From G965240365 sp965240365 (lineage in GTDB: Bacteria > Pseudomonadota > Gammaproteobacteria > Eutrophobiales > Eutrophobiaceae): a stretch of 64,000 nucleotides of DNA. This document shows, one piece after another, positions 41,801 through 51,600 of this stretch (position 1 is its first letter; each line of letters begins with the position of its first letter). A program made the position numbers and the translations under genes. The notes beneath the pieces were generated by a model that saw nothing but the letters and a program-made list of their open reading frames with translations, searched no databases and was not told the origin of the DNA. The DNA lies in assembly GCA_965240365.1 (NCBI GenBank), contig OZ251218.1, positions 2,666,001 through 2,730,000 of the forward strand, read 5' to 3'.

Positions 41801-42644
41801 CGGCAATATCCTGCTTGAGGGCAACGCCACCATCCACGTCGTCGCGGGCGCGGGCCTCACGCTCGCGGGCGTCATCAGCGGCGTGGTCCTGGACACGCTG
41901 TCCTCGCCGGCCGGCCTGATCAAGGAAGGCGCGGGCAAGCTCACGCTCACGGGCGCGAACACCTACCAGGGCGACACCGACATCGCCGCGGGCGAACTGG
42001 AACTCAACAACAGCGCCGGCAATGCCCTGCGCGACAGCGCCGCCGTCAAGCTGGCCAATACCGCCAGCGCCCAACTCACCGTCGTCAACAGCGAGACCAT
42101 CGGCGCGCTCTCCGGCGGCGGCGCGCGCGGGCGGCAACATCACCATTGCAACAGCGGTCAAAGGCTGACCATAAACCAGACCGGCGACACGACTTACAAC
42201 GGCCTCATCAGCGGCGCGGGCGGCGCGGGCGGCGGTCTCACCAAGACCGGCGCGGGCGCGCTCACGCTCGGCGGCGCGAACACCTACGCCGGGACCACCC
42301 TGGTCAACCAGGGCAAACTCGCCATTACGCACGACACCGCGCTCGGGGCCACGGGCAGCGGCAACGGGACCACCGTGGCCAGCGGCGCGACCCTGGAACT
42401 GCGGGGCAGGCTGACCCTGAACGCGGCCGGCCAGGTCACGGCCTACGTGGGCCAAATCAGCGTGGCCGAAGACCTGACACTAAACGGCGGCACGCTGCGC
42501 AACCTGCACGGCTTCAATACGCTAAGCGGCGCGATCACGCTCGGGGCCGACAGCCTTATCGACAGCGCACCGCGACGAGACTCGCAAGGACATTCCTGGT
42601 CGGCGGCGAGACCATCCCCAGCACCGGCCTTCTGGGCCGCCTGA
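35892..42644 (+). CDS. giant two-partner-secretion adhesin, 5' part (frameshifted)
   Basis: 2250 residues. A long basic leader with signal peptide (PVTLLGLPAVSLAGPEGG) is followed by the haemagglutination/TPS domain: NIQQHSQNLILNWDSYNVQA, LNRILDHNPSQIFGQINANG and NPNGVFFKPGARVNVGGLVA (the NPNG motif). Then come many autotransporter-associated beta-strand repeats (LIKTGAGRLTLGG-NTY-GTT-V-GGTL). It would be exported through a TpsB pore (not in this window) and displayed as a beta helix. The frame ends in unrelated sequence after GADSLIDSA at about 42567; homologous sequence resumes in another frame. ATG 35898 is an equal start candidate, as it matches the paralogue. Confidence 0.88.
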   Translation: MTMNKTATATHTQTRRQRRSATRRSRPKAAFPGIPPHPLKPLTALVRATLPVTLLGLPAVSLAGPEGGVVTAGSGIIARPDARTTNIQQHSQNLILNWDSYNVQANEAVNYRQPNANAQALNRILDHNPSQIFGQINANGKVLLVNPNGVFFKPGARVNVGGLVASGLNISDKDFLAGKYHFANAEGNPGAVINQGLIQAATGGAVSLIGGAVKNEGTILAHAGQVNLVAGRAMAMDFDGDGLIQFAVTEELLERAEGLEEAVSNTGVIKAEGGAVLLKGRAARDVFTRVVNNSGVIGAGRVESNGGVIRLVAEGAGSSLLNTGVLNAASEKGAGGAVKLEAGGKVEVSGKARITAASGSGQGGRIDISGADVAVSGSALITAASGTGQARAGDALLNVDSSFRRAATGVLPSRRIQGVLPINDDGGGARNGGQNNGEATGSKGLATNKKPRHSSESWNPGKTTHSGAGRNDNRGGTIRLQAQNKAVVSDKAQITVASATGKGGHIQITGDKVGILGQARLDASGAAGGGVILLGGDYQGKNPAVRNATVTYIGKGALLNTDATQKGKGGRIIVWANDTTRYHGRISARGGAKGGDGGFVEVSGKRYLAFRGEVDVAAPRGRAGTLLLDPNDLCIGGTATSNSCGGTAANPTPEDTSNPFSAASATANSWVSQATLDAVGNANIILQADQDIFFDSNISLGTPGRPPTRSARAVPAVPYRGEFLLIAGRHINMNGYSLTLYNTVATDNSARFYAGTATRAGNITLGGVNAGKVYLSATGAVSQTAGIINTNDLHLNENRPLNTGTGTLAAAQTYNGAYTLTRENQLARLYIGGVMGGDINFRGRTNFSLASAINTGASTTDRKTLTLSSSGHITQAAGSIISGTGHLVKRGERPAAGGRGAPGIRAGTLTLSLANTYSGNTTVRQGILRVTNSNALGTPATGMTNTTVERGATLQLAGGLTFNRETLTLSGQGYQGNSLQFADQPLGALHNEQGANTWLGTITLGADAAIKAMSVSITDRARGGVVPPGAPLTLGGEIQTAGNNLTLHAAGAITSSGIIVREGLFARDRSASSIKVERNTAGASAITGAGGLVKAGTGLLTLSSPNSYTGETFVSRGELRVESSGQAIGGALRLANEPGAKVAFQSTGNPAIGSLSGGGARGGNIELVRGRTLTINQTVDGAYSGVISETGTPATGRVSLIKTGAGRLTLGGSNSYTGATTVRNGILAISNSGALGAGTGATARVTVNTGATLELEGPTSGAGLGLGKLLTLNGRGFNSGTAATPDYRGALRNATGANTWSGAITLGSTAAIHNADTTNALTISGVISGTNFGLRKTGPGALTLGATNTYTGVTRVEGGTLKLGGSNAINSGGSLVVAGGTFDLAGYENTFSGVQLLSGTITDSGRPPPVGTIGIRYGALTLNNVGTAASGRRYFDLREGTVSAGLAGTAGLRKTGAGRVTLARAVTDNTYEGATFIDEGTLTIATGDALGGVLEEGELTTTTTVAAGATLELDPGAGETLNIDENLILNGTGHNNRGALRNVSGTNTVASPIRLASNATIHNASVATGAAPTLILSGALTLQSAATPAVAAGLTLTGAGKTRITGRITGLGGLIKQGAGTLVLNRSVAATANNYQGGTRIEAGELELQGGHASPDDGAAGRGVTLANTAGATLRVSNSETIASLTGGGDAGGNVELANGQTLTVSNARGNTTTYSGLISGVNANLVKTGAGRLTLGGANTYAGTTLVNGGTLAIANSAALGAGAVTVNTGGVLALSSDPGGAGLTLSRDLTLAGGALGNVRGNNTYSGALTFTAASIIQSASGTLTVSRNLSLQSTATTPAALDLTIKGAGDVVLSGRISGPGGLIKGDTLAPDTGRLRLTGDNSFAGAVRVNQGALRVEHNNALGTAPENAASTTTVGANGALELAGGAGNLSIAGAESLRLDGQGALGDAGANLGALRNVSGDNTINGNILLEGNATIHVVAGAGLTLAGVISGVVLDTLSSPAGLIKEGAGKLTLTGANTYQGDTDIAAGELELNNSAGNALRDSAAVKLANTASAQLTVVNSETIGALSGGGARGRQHHHCNSGQRLTINQTGDTTYNGLISGAGGAGGGLTKTGAGALTLGGANTYAGTTLVNQGKLAITHDTALGATGSGNGTTVASGATLELRGRLTLNAAGQVTAYVGQISVAEDLTLNGGTLRNLHGFNTLSGAITLGADSLIDSAPRRDSQGHSWSAARPSPAPAFWAA
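37131..37163. repeat. dispersed element inside the adhesin, CGCCGCATACAGG type
   Basis: CGCCGCATACAGGGCGTCCT and then GCCCATAAATGAC. The same element lies in reverse in intergenic DNA at 58456-58508, 59877-59928 and 60396-60447, and forward inside the second adhesin at 62331-62364 and 62899-62932. Here it is translated (RRIQGVLPIND). Confidence 0.75.
37246..37307. repeat. palindromic repeat pair translated in frame
   Basis: GTCATTCCAGCGAAAGCTGG followed by AATCCAGG, then CATTCCGGCGCAGGCCGG and AATGAC: the intergenic repeat family, here inside the adhesin, encoding HSSESWNPGKTTHSGAGRND. A reverse half-unit (GTGGATTCCAGCTTTCGCCG) at 37086-37105 encodes VDSSFR. Confidence 0.85.
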
Positions 42645-45600
42645 CCCTCTCCGGCGTCATCCGCAGCGGGAGCAGCAATTACGGCCTGAGCAAGCTCGGC
42701 CAGAACAACCTGGTCCTCTCGGGCGCGAACACCTACCGCGGCGATACCGTCGTTGCCCGGGGCACGCTGACGGCCAGCCACAACAGCGCCCTCGGCGTCA
42801 CGGCGGGCGGGACCATCGTCTATAACAACGCGAACCTGAGCTTGCAGGGCAATATCGCCATCGGCAATGAAGCCCTGACGCTTGCCGGCGGCAGCCTCAA
42901 CAGCGGCACGGGCAACAACAGTTGGGCCGGTGACATTGTCCTCGACGTCACCCGCGCCCGCACCAGCGCCGGCACGGTGACCCTCGGCACGGCCAGCGCC
43001 ACCAGCGCCATCAACGCCCTGCGCGGCAATTTCCGCGTCACCGGCAACATCCGCCTCAGTGACCCGGCCAGCGCGGGCGCGGCGGCCCGCGCCCATACCC
43101 TCCAGGTCTCCACCGCCCCGGCCTTCGGCCGGACCCCGGCCAGCGCCGTAACCCTCGGCGGCAATATCAGCGGCGCGGATGGCGGGCTGACCAAGGCCGG
43201 CGCGGGCGATCTGCGGCTGACCGGCACCAACACCTACACCGGCCCGACCACCATCAACGGCGGCAGCATCACGCTCACCGGAAACAACGACATCCCCACC
43301 GCCAGCCGCCTGATTATCAACAACGGCGGGACCCTGGCGATGGGCGACTACAACCAGACCCTGAGGGGCCTGCGGCTGAACGATGGCAACATCACGGCCA
43401 ACGCCCGGCTCGCCGCCGCCGGGGCCGCCGAACGGGGCGTGCTGACCGTGACCCCGCGCGCCGGCACGGAAACCGCCACCGAGGGCCTCGGCGAATTTGA
43501 CGTGCGCAAGGGCCGCATTGAGGCCATCCTGCGCGGGACCAACATCAACCTCGTCAAGCGCTCGGACGGCACGACCACGGGCGCCGACATCGGCGGCGCC
43601 GTGCGCCTGAGCTTTACCGGCGCGCACCCGCTCACGGGCGATCTCACCATCGAGGCCGGGCGGCTGATTATTGACGGCGTGACCGCCGGCGGCGGCGCCC
43701 TGACCGTGCGCGGCGGCGACTACGACCTGCGCGGCCGCGTCCGCACCTGGGCCAGCGTGACCCTGGTCTCGGGCAGCATCAGCGACAGCGGGCGGGAAGT
43801 GGCTGACGGCAGCGGCGGCACGCGCCTCGAATACGGCGCGCTGACCGTCAGCGGGGCGGGGACCTTCAATCTGCAAAGCGGCGCGGTCAGCGCGAAGCTC
43901 TCCGGCGCCGGCGCGCTGGCCAAGAACGCCGCCACCGGGGACAATCCCAACACCGTCACCCTCGGCAACGCCAACAACGACTACAGCGGCCAGACCACCG
44001 TCAACAACGGCACGCTGGCCATCACCGGCGCCGGCGCGCTGGGCGCGGGCGCGATCACGGTCAACAGCGGCGGCGTGCTGGCGCTGAGTTCCGACCCGGC
44101 CGGCGCCGGCTTCACGCTGAGCCGCGCCCTGAGCCTGGCCGGCGGCGCGCTCGGCAACGTCCGTGGCAACAACAGCTACAACGGCAACCTCAGCTTCACC
44201 GCGGCCGGCGGCATTCAGAGCGCGGCCGGCCGGCTGACCGTCAGCAGCGCCTTGCGCCTGCAAACCGCCGCCGGCGCGGCCTGGAACCTCACCGTAAAAG
44301 GCGCGGGCGATGTCGTCCTCTCCGGCCTCATCAGCGGCGCGGGCGGCCTGATCAAGGGCGAGTCCGGCGCGGCGGGCGCGGGCGACACGGGCCGCCTCAC
44401 GCTCTCCGGCGCGAACACCTACGCCGGCGCGACCGCCGTCAATCACGGCGTGCTGCGCATCCAGAACGCCGGCGCGCTGGGCGCGGCCACGAGCGCGGCC
44501 ACGGACGACACCACCGTGGCCGGCGGCGGGACCCTGGAACTCGACCCCGCGACCGGCAACCTCGCCCTGGACGCCAACGAGGGCCTGAGCCTGGCCGGGC
44601 AGGGCGCGCTCGGCGACCCGACGAACCCCGCCAGCGCCCGCCTCGGCGCGCTGCGCAGCGTCCGCGGCGCCAACACCGTCCGCGCCAATATCACGCTCAC
44701 GGGCGACGCCGCCATCTACAGCGCCGCCGGCGCGGCTAACAGCCTCACGCTCCCGGGCGTCATCAGCCACGCCGCCGGCGCAGCCTTCGGTTTCAGCAAG
44801 ACCGGCGCGGGCCGGCTCACGCTGAGCGCGGCCAACACCTACACGGGCGCGACCATCGTCAACAGCGGCACGCTGGCCATCCGCCACAACAGCGCGCTCG
44901 GGACCACGGCCGGCGGGACCACCGTCAACAGGCCCGCGACCCTGGAACTCGACGGCGACGGCCTCAACGTGGGCGAGGCCCTGACGCTTTCCGGCGGCAG
45001 GCTGGCCAACCCGAGCGGCAACAACACCTGGAGCGGCGCCATCCGCATCATCAACGTGCCGGGCGTCGCGCCCGGCCTGGTAGTCGGGTCCGGCCTGGTA
45101 AGCCGCACGGCCGGCGACACCCTGACCCTCACCGGCAACATCAACACCGGCGCCGGGACCGGTCTTGGTGAGCGGATGCTGTTGGGGATGGGTGGCGCGG
45201 GCAACATCACCATCAACACGGGCGTCATCAGCGGCACGGGCAATATCTACAAGGACGATCCCGGCGTCCTTGAACTCGGCGGCAACAACACCTTCACGGG
45301 CCGCCTCGAAGTCGACGGGGGCACGCTCCGCGTCACCCACAACAACGCGCTTGGCACGAACGCGGGATACACCTACCTCCGAAACAACGCCACCCTGGAA
45401 TTACAGGCGGCCAGCGCCACCGGCAGCCTCACGATCGGCGACACCCTGTGGCTGGGGGCGAATATCACCCTGCGCAACCTCAGGGGCACAAACACATTGA
45501 GCGGCAGGATCAGATACATATCAGCCGGGATGACACTGACTATCGACAACCAACAGGCCCCGGCCGCGGGCGTGACCACGCCGACCCTGAGCCTGTCGGG

Positions 45601-48600
45601 CAACTTCAGCAGACTTGTCAGCGACGCCACCCTCAACCTCTCCGTGCGCGGGGCGGGGAACACCCGGCTTTCCGGTTCCCTCAACCTGCAAGGCGGCAAT
45701 CTGATCAAACAGGGCGCGGGCCGGCTGACCCTCGCCGGCAACGGCGCCGGCGTCGGCGCGGTCAGGCTCACGGCCGGGATCCTGCGGCTGGAAGGCGGCA
45801 ACGCGCTGAATGACAACGCCGCCGTCAACCTGAACACCGCGCTCACGGGCAACACCGCGCGGCTGGAAATTGCCGGCGCCGTGGACGAAACCATCGGCGC
45901 GCTCTCGGGCCGTGGCACGGTCGTTATCGGGGCCGGCCGCAGGCTGACCATCAACAGCGGCGCCGACGACGACACGACTTACAACGGCGTCATCAGCGGG
46001 GCCACCGCGGCCGGCCTGAGCAAGACCGGCGCGGGCACGCTCACGCTCTCCGGCGGCAACACCTACGCCGGGACCACCCTGGTCAACGGCGGCACGCTGG
46101 CCGTTACCGCCAGCGGCGCGCTGGGCGCGGGCGCGGTTACGGTCAACAGCGGCGGCGTGCTGGCGCTGAGTTCCGACCCGGGCGGGACCGGCCTCGACCT
46201 GAGCCGGGCGCTGACCCTGAACGGCGGCGCGCTGGGCAATGTCCGGGGCAACAACACCTACAGCGGCGCGCTGACGCTCACCGCCGACAGCATCATTCGC
46301 AGCACCTCCGGCACGCTGACCGTCAGCGGCGATCTGAAGCTGCAAACCGACGCCGAGGCCCCGGAGACCACGCCCACGCCCCACGACCTGAGCGTCGCCG
46401 GGGCCGGCGATGTCCTCCTGTCCGGCGTTATCAGCGGCGCGGGCGACCTGATCAAGGGCAATGCCGCGGCCGACAGCGGCCGGCTCACGCTCTCCGGTGT
46501 CAACACCTACACCGGCGCGACCATCGTCAACCACGGCACGCTGGCCATCCGCCACAACAGCGCGCTGGGGACCACGGCCGGCGGGACCACCGTCAACAGG
46601 CGCGCGACCCTGGAACTCGACGGCAACGGCCTCAGCGTGGGCGATGCCCTGACGCTTAACAGCGGCACGCTGGACAACCCGAGCGGCAACAACACCTGGA
46701 GCGGCGCCATCAGCGTCAGCACCCCCGCCGTAGGGGGCGTCGTCGTTTTCGCCACTCTGTCAAGCGGCACGGCCGGCGACACCCTGACCATCACCGGCAA
46801 CATCAACACCGGCGCCGCAACCGCGACCAACCTTTTGCGCGCCTCTGGCGCGGGCAACGTCACCATCAACACGGGCGTCATCAGCGGCACGGGCGATATC
46901 TTCAAGTACGACGCCGGCGTGCTTGAACTCGGCGGCAACAACACCGCTTACACGGGCGACCTCAACATTTACGGGGGCACGCTCCGCGTCACCCACAATA
47001 ACGCGCTTGGCACGACCACGGCAGGCGTCAGATTCCGCAACACCACCACCCTGGAATTAAGAGCGGCCAGCGCCACCGGCAGCCTCACGATCAGCGACTC
47101 CCTGTTGCTGTGGTTTGGGGCGAACGCCACCCTGCGCAACGCCAGGGGCATAAACACATTGAGCGGCCAGATCAATGTAGGCGCCAGGGCGACACTGACA
47201 ATCGACAACCAGCAGACCCCGGCCACGGGCGTGACCACGCCGACCCTGACCCTGTCGGGCCCCATCAGCAGCAGCAGATTTCTCGGCGGCGGCCGCCCCT
47301 TCAACTTCACCGTCCTCGGGGCGGGGAACACCCGGCTTTCCGGCGCCCTCAACCAGCGAGGCGGCGAGCTGATCAAGCAGGGCGCGGGCCGGCTGACCCT
47401 CGCCGGCGCCGGCGCCGGCGTCGGCGCGGTCAGGCTCACGGCCGGGACCCTGCGGCTGGAAGGCGGCAACGCGCTGAATGACAACGCCGCCGTCAACCTG
47501 AACACCGCGCTCACGGGCAACACCGCGCGGCTGGAAATTGCCGGCGCCGCGGACGAAACCATCGGCGCGCTCTCGGGCCGTGGCACGGTCGCTATCGGGG
47601 CCGGCCGCAGGCTGACCATCAACAGCGGCGCCGACGACGACACCACCTACAACGGCGTCATCAGCGGGGCCACCGCGGCCGGCCTCGCCAAGACCGGCGC
47701 GGGCACGCTCACGCTCTCCGGCGCGAACACCTACGCCGGCACCACCCTGGTCAACGGCGGCACGCTGGCCATTACCGCCAGCGGCGCGCTGGGCGCGGGC
47801 GCGGTTACGGTCAACAGCGGCGGCGTGCTGGCGCTGAGTTCCGACCCGGGCGGAACCGGCCTCGACCTGAGCCGGCCCCTGACCCTGGCCGGCGGCGCGC
47901 TGGGCAATGTCCGGGGCGACAACACCTACAGCGGCGCGCTGACGTTTAGCGCCGACAGCATCATTCAGAGTACGTCCGGCACGCTGACCGTCAGCGGCCC
48001 CCAGAGCCTGCAAACCGCCGCCACGTCCCCGGCAACTACCCCCGCCGGGCGCAACCTCACGGTAAAAGGCGCGGGCAATGTCGTCCTGTCCGGCCTTATC
48101 AGCGGCGCGGGCGGCCTGATCAAGGGCAATGCCACGGCCGACAGCGGCCTGCTCACGCTCTCCGCCGCCAACACCTATGCCGGAACCACCCTGGTCAACG
48201 GTGGCACGCTGCGCATTAACGACCCCGACGCGCTGGGCGACACGAGCAGTGGCACGACGATCAACCGTGGCGGGATTCTGGAATCGGTGCTGACCAACCC
48301 TTCCCGGACCATACTAATTAACGCGGGAGAAGCCCTGACCCTGAATGGCGGCATCCTGCGTCTGCGCAGAGAATATAGAGATTCAAGCGCCAGAACGTTC
48401 AGCAACAGCATCACGCTCGGCGCTGACAGCGTCATTGAGCATATATATGTTGGCCCGACCGGAACCGCAAGCAGCACCTGCGCCGCCGGCGCCGTTTGTG
48501 ACCGGACCACGACCCTGAGCGGCAACCTGAGCCTGCAAAGCGCCAGCGGCACGACCACCACCGGCCATACCCTGACCATAAGGACGCGGAAGACCGGCCG

Positions 48601-51600
48601 GCTTGTCGGGAACTTCATTTCCAGAGTCGTGCTCAGCGGCAATATCAGCGGCGCGGGCGGCCTGAGCAAGGAAGGCGAGGGCGACCTGCGGCTGAGCGGA
48701 ACCACCCGGAACTACACCGGCCCGACCACCATCAGCGGCGGCAGCCTCACGCTCACCAGAAACAACGCCATCTCCACCGCCAGCCGCCTTATCATCAACA
48801 ACGGCGCGACCCTGGCGATGGGCGACTACAACCAGACCCTGAGGGGCCTGCGGCTGAACGATGGCAACATCACGGCCAACGCCCGGCTGGCGGTCACCGG
48901 GCCGCCCGCGCTCACCGAACGGGGCGTGTTGACCGTGACCCCGCTCGGCGAGGGGGAAACCGCCGTGGACGGCCTCGGCGAATTTGACGTGCGCAAGGGC
49001 GCGATCGCCGCCATCCTGCGCGGGACCAACATCAACCTCATCAAGCGCTCGGACGGCACGACCACGGGCGGCGACATCGGCGGCACCGTGCGCCTGAGCT
49101 TTACGGGCGCGCACCCGCTCACGGGGGGCGATGTCACCATCGAGGCCGGGCGGCTGATTATTGACGGCACGCTGAGCGGCGGCGTGCTGACCGTGCGCGG
49201 GACCTACGACCTGAGAGGCGTGAACCGCAACTGGACCGGCGTGCGCCTGGTTTCGGGCAGCATTATCGACAGCGGGCGGGAAGTCACCGCTGCGGACGGC
49301 ACGCGCAGCACCGCATACGGCGCCCTGACCGTCAGCGGGCAGTTCAATCTGGAAAGCGGCCTGGTCAGCGCCAGACTCTCCGGCGCGGGCGCGCTGAACA
49401 AGAACGCCGCCACCGGGACCCACCCCAACACCGTCACCCTGAGCAACGCCGGCAACGACTACACCGGCCTGACCACCGTCAACAACGGCACGCTGGCCAT
49501 CACCCGCGCCGGCGCGCTGGGCGCGGGCGCGATCACGGTCAACAGCGGCGGCGCGCTGGCCCTGAACCCCGCCACGGGCAGCAACCTCAGCCTGAGCCGG
49601 GGCCTGACCCTGGCCGGCGGCGCGCTCGCCAACCTCAGCGGCAATAACGCCTGGAGCGGCAACCTCAGCCTCACCGCCGGCAGCCGCATTCGCGCCGTGG
49701 CGGGTACGGCCCTGACGCTTTCGGGCGTCATCAGTCACGCCACAACATCGTCCTTTGGCCTGAGCAAGGAAGGCGCGGGCAGGCTCATCCTCACCGGCGT
49801 CAACACCTACACCGGCGCGACCGCCATCGACGCCGGCGAACTGGAACTCGACAACAGCGCCGGCAATGCCCTGCACGACAGTTCCGCGGTCACTCTGGCC
49901 AATGTCGCCGGCGCCCGACTCACCGTCACCAACGGCGAGACTATCGCTTCGCTGGCCGGTGGCGGCGAAGTTGCCATCGCCAGTGCTCAGCGGCTGACCA
50001 TAAACCAGGCCACCAACACCACTTACAGCGGCGTCATCAGCGGCGCGGGCGGCACAAACGGCGGCCTGAGCAAGACCGGCGCGGGCGCGCTCACGCTCTC
50101 CGGCGCGAACACCTACGCCGGGACCACCAACATCAACGCGGGCAAACTCATCATTGCCCACAGCGACGCGGCCGATGCCACCACCCCCGGCAACAGCAGC
50201 GCGCTCGGGGCCGCCGGCGCCGGCAACGGCACGATCATTGGCTCGAATGGCGTCCTGGAACTGCAAGGCGACATCACCCGCAACGCGGCCGGCGAAATCA
50301 CCGACTACAAGTCCGAAATCACACTGGCCGAAGACCTGACATTGAACGGCGGCACATTGCGCAATCTGCACGGTACCTATACCCTGACCGGCGGCGTCAC
50401 GCTCGGGGCCGACAGCGTCATCGACAGCGCCCGGGATAACACGGCAAGGACATTCCGGCTGCCCGAGATCGATATGCCCCTCCCGAGCGTCGGTCTGCCG
50501 GGCAGTCTGACCCTCTCCGGCGTCATCAGCAGCGGGAGCGGCAATTACGGCCTGAGCAAGATCGGCCTCGGTGATCTGACGCTCTCGGGCGCGAACACCT
50601 ACCGCGGCCGCACCATCGTCGCCCAGGGCCGGCTGACGGTCGGCGGCAACAGCGCCCTCGGCGCCACCACGGGCGCGAATTCAGGCGCCATCGTCTATAA
50701 CAACGCGAGCCTGGTCTTGCAGGGCGGCGCCGGCGCCAACATCACCATCGGCGCGGAAGCCCTGACGCTCGCCGGCGGCCGTCTCGAAAGCATCAGCGGC
50801 AACAACCGCTGGAACGGCGCCATCTCGCTGGACGTTACCCGCGTCCGCAATGCCGACGGCAGCGTCACCACCGGCGCGGCCGGCGCCACCAGCGCCATTA
50901 ACGCCCTGCTTGGCAACCTCAGGCTGGCCGGCGCCATCTCGCTAAGCAGCGGCGCCGGCGCCGCGGCCCGCGCCCACACCCTCGAAATCTCCAGCCTGAC
51001 CGCGGCCGCCGCCGTCACCATCAGCGGCAATATCAGCGGCGCGGGCGGCAACCTGATCAAGCTCGGCCTGGGCAGGCTCACGCTGAATGGCACAAGCAGC
51101 TACACGGGCGTCACCGACATCCGGCAAGGCACGCTCGCCATCGGCCGGAGCAACGCCATCAACGCGGGCAGCCGCCTGATCGTGGGCCAGTTGCGCAGCG
51201 GCAGCGGCGCGAGCGCCACCGACCCCGTCGAGGGCGTGTTTGCGATGGGCGCGTTCAACCAGACTTTTAGCGGCGTGCGCCTGAACGCCGGTTCCATCAC
51301 GGCCAGCCCGGTTGCGCCCACCACGGCCGGCGCCGCCAGCACCGGGCGGGGCGTGCTGACCGTGACCCCCGCGCGCGGCGCAACGGGCGGCGCGGACGGC
51401 GTGGGCGAATTTGACGTGCGCGCCGGCGAGATTCAGGCCATCCTCAACGGCCCGGCCAACCTCATCAAGCGCACCGACGGCACCACCCTGGCGACCCAGA
51501 CCGCCTCCGGCAATGCCGAAGACATCGGCGGCGTGGTGCGCCTCAGCTACACCGGCGATCACCTCTTCGAGGGCGCGACCCGCATCCTGGCCGGCCGCCT

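Noticed and set aside
42146..42574. Treating ATG 42146 as the start of an independent 5407-residue protein
   Set aside because: The first 143 codons are the out-of-register frame of adhesin 1 (basic, no motifs). True family sequence begins only after the frameshift.
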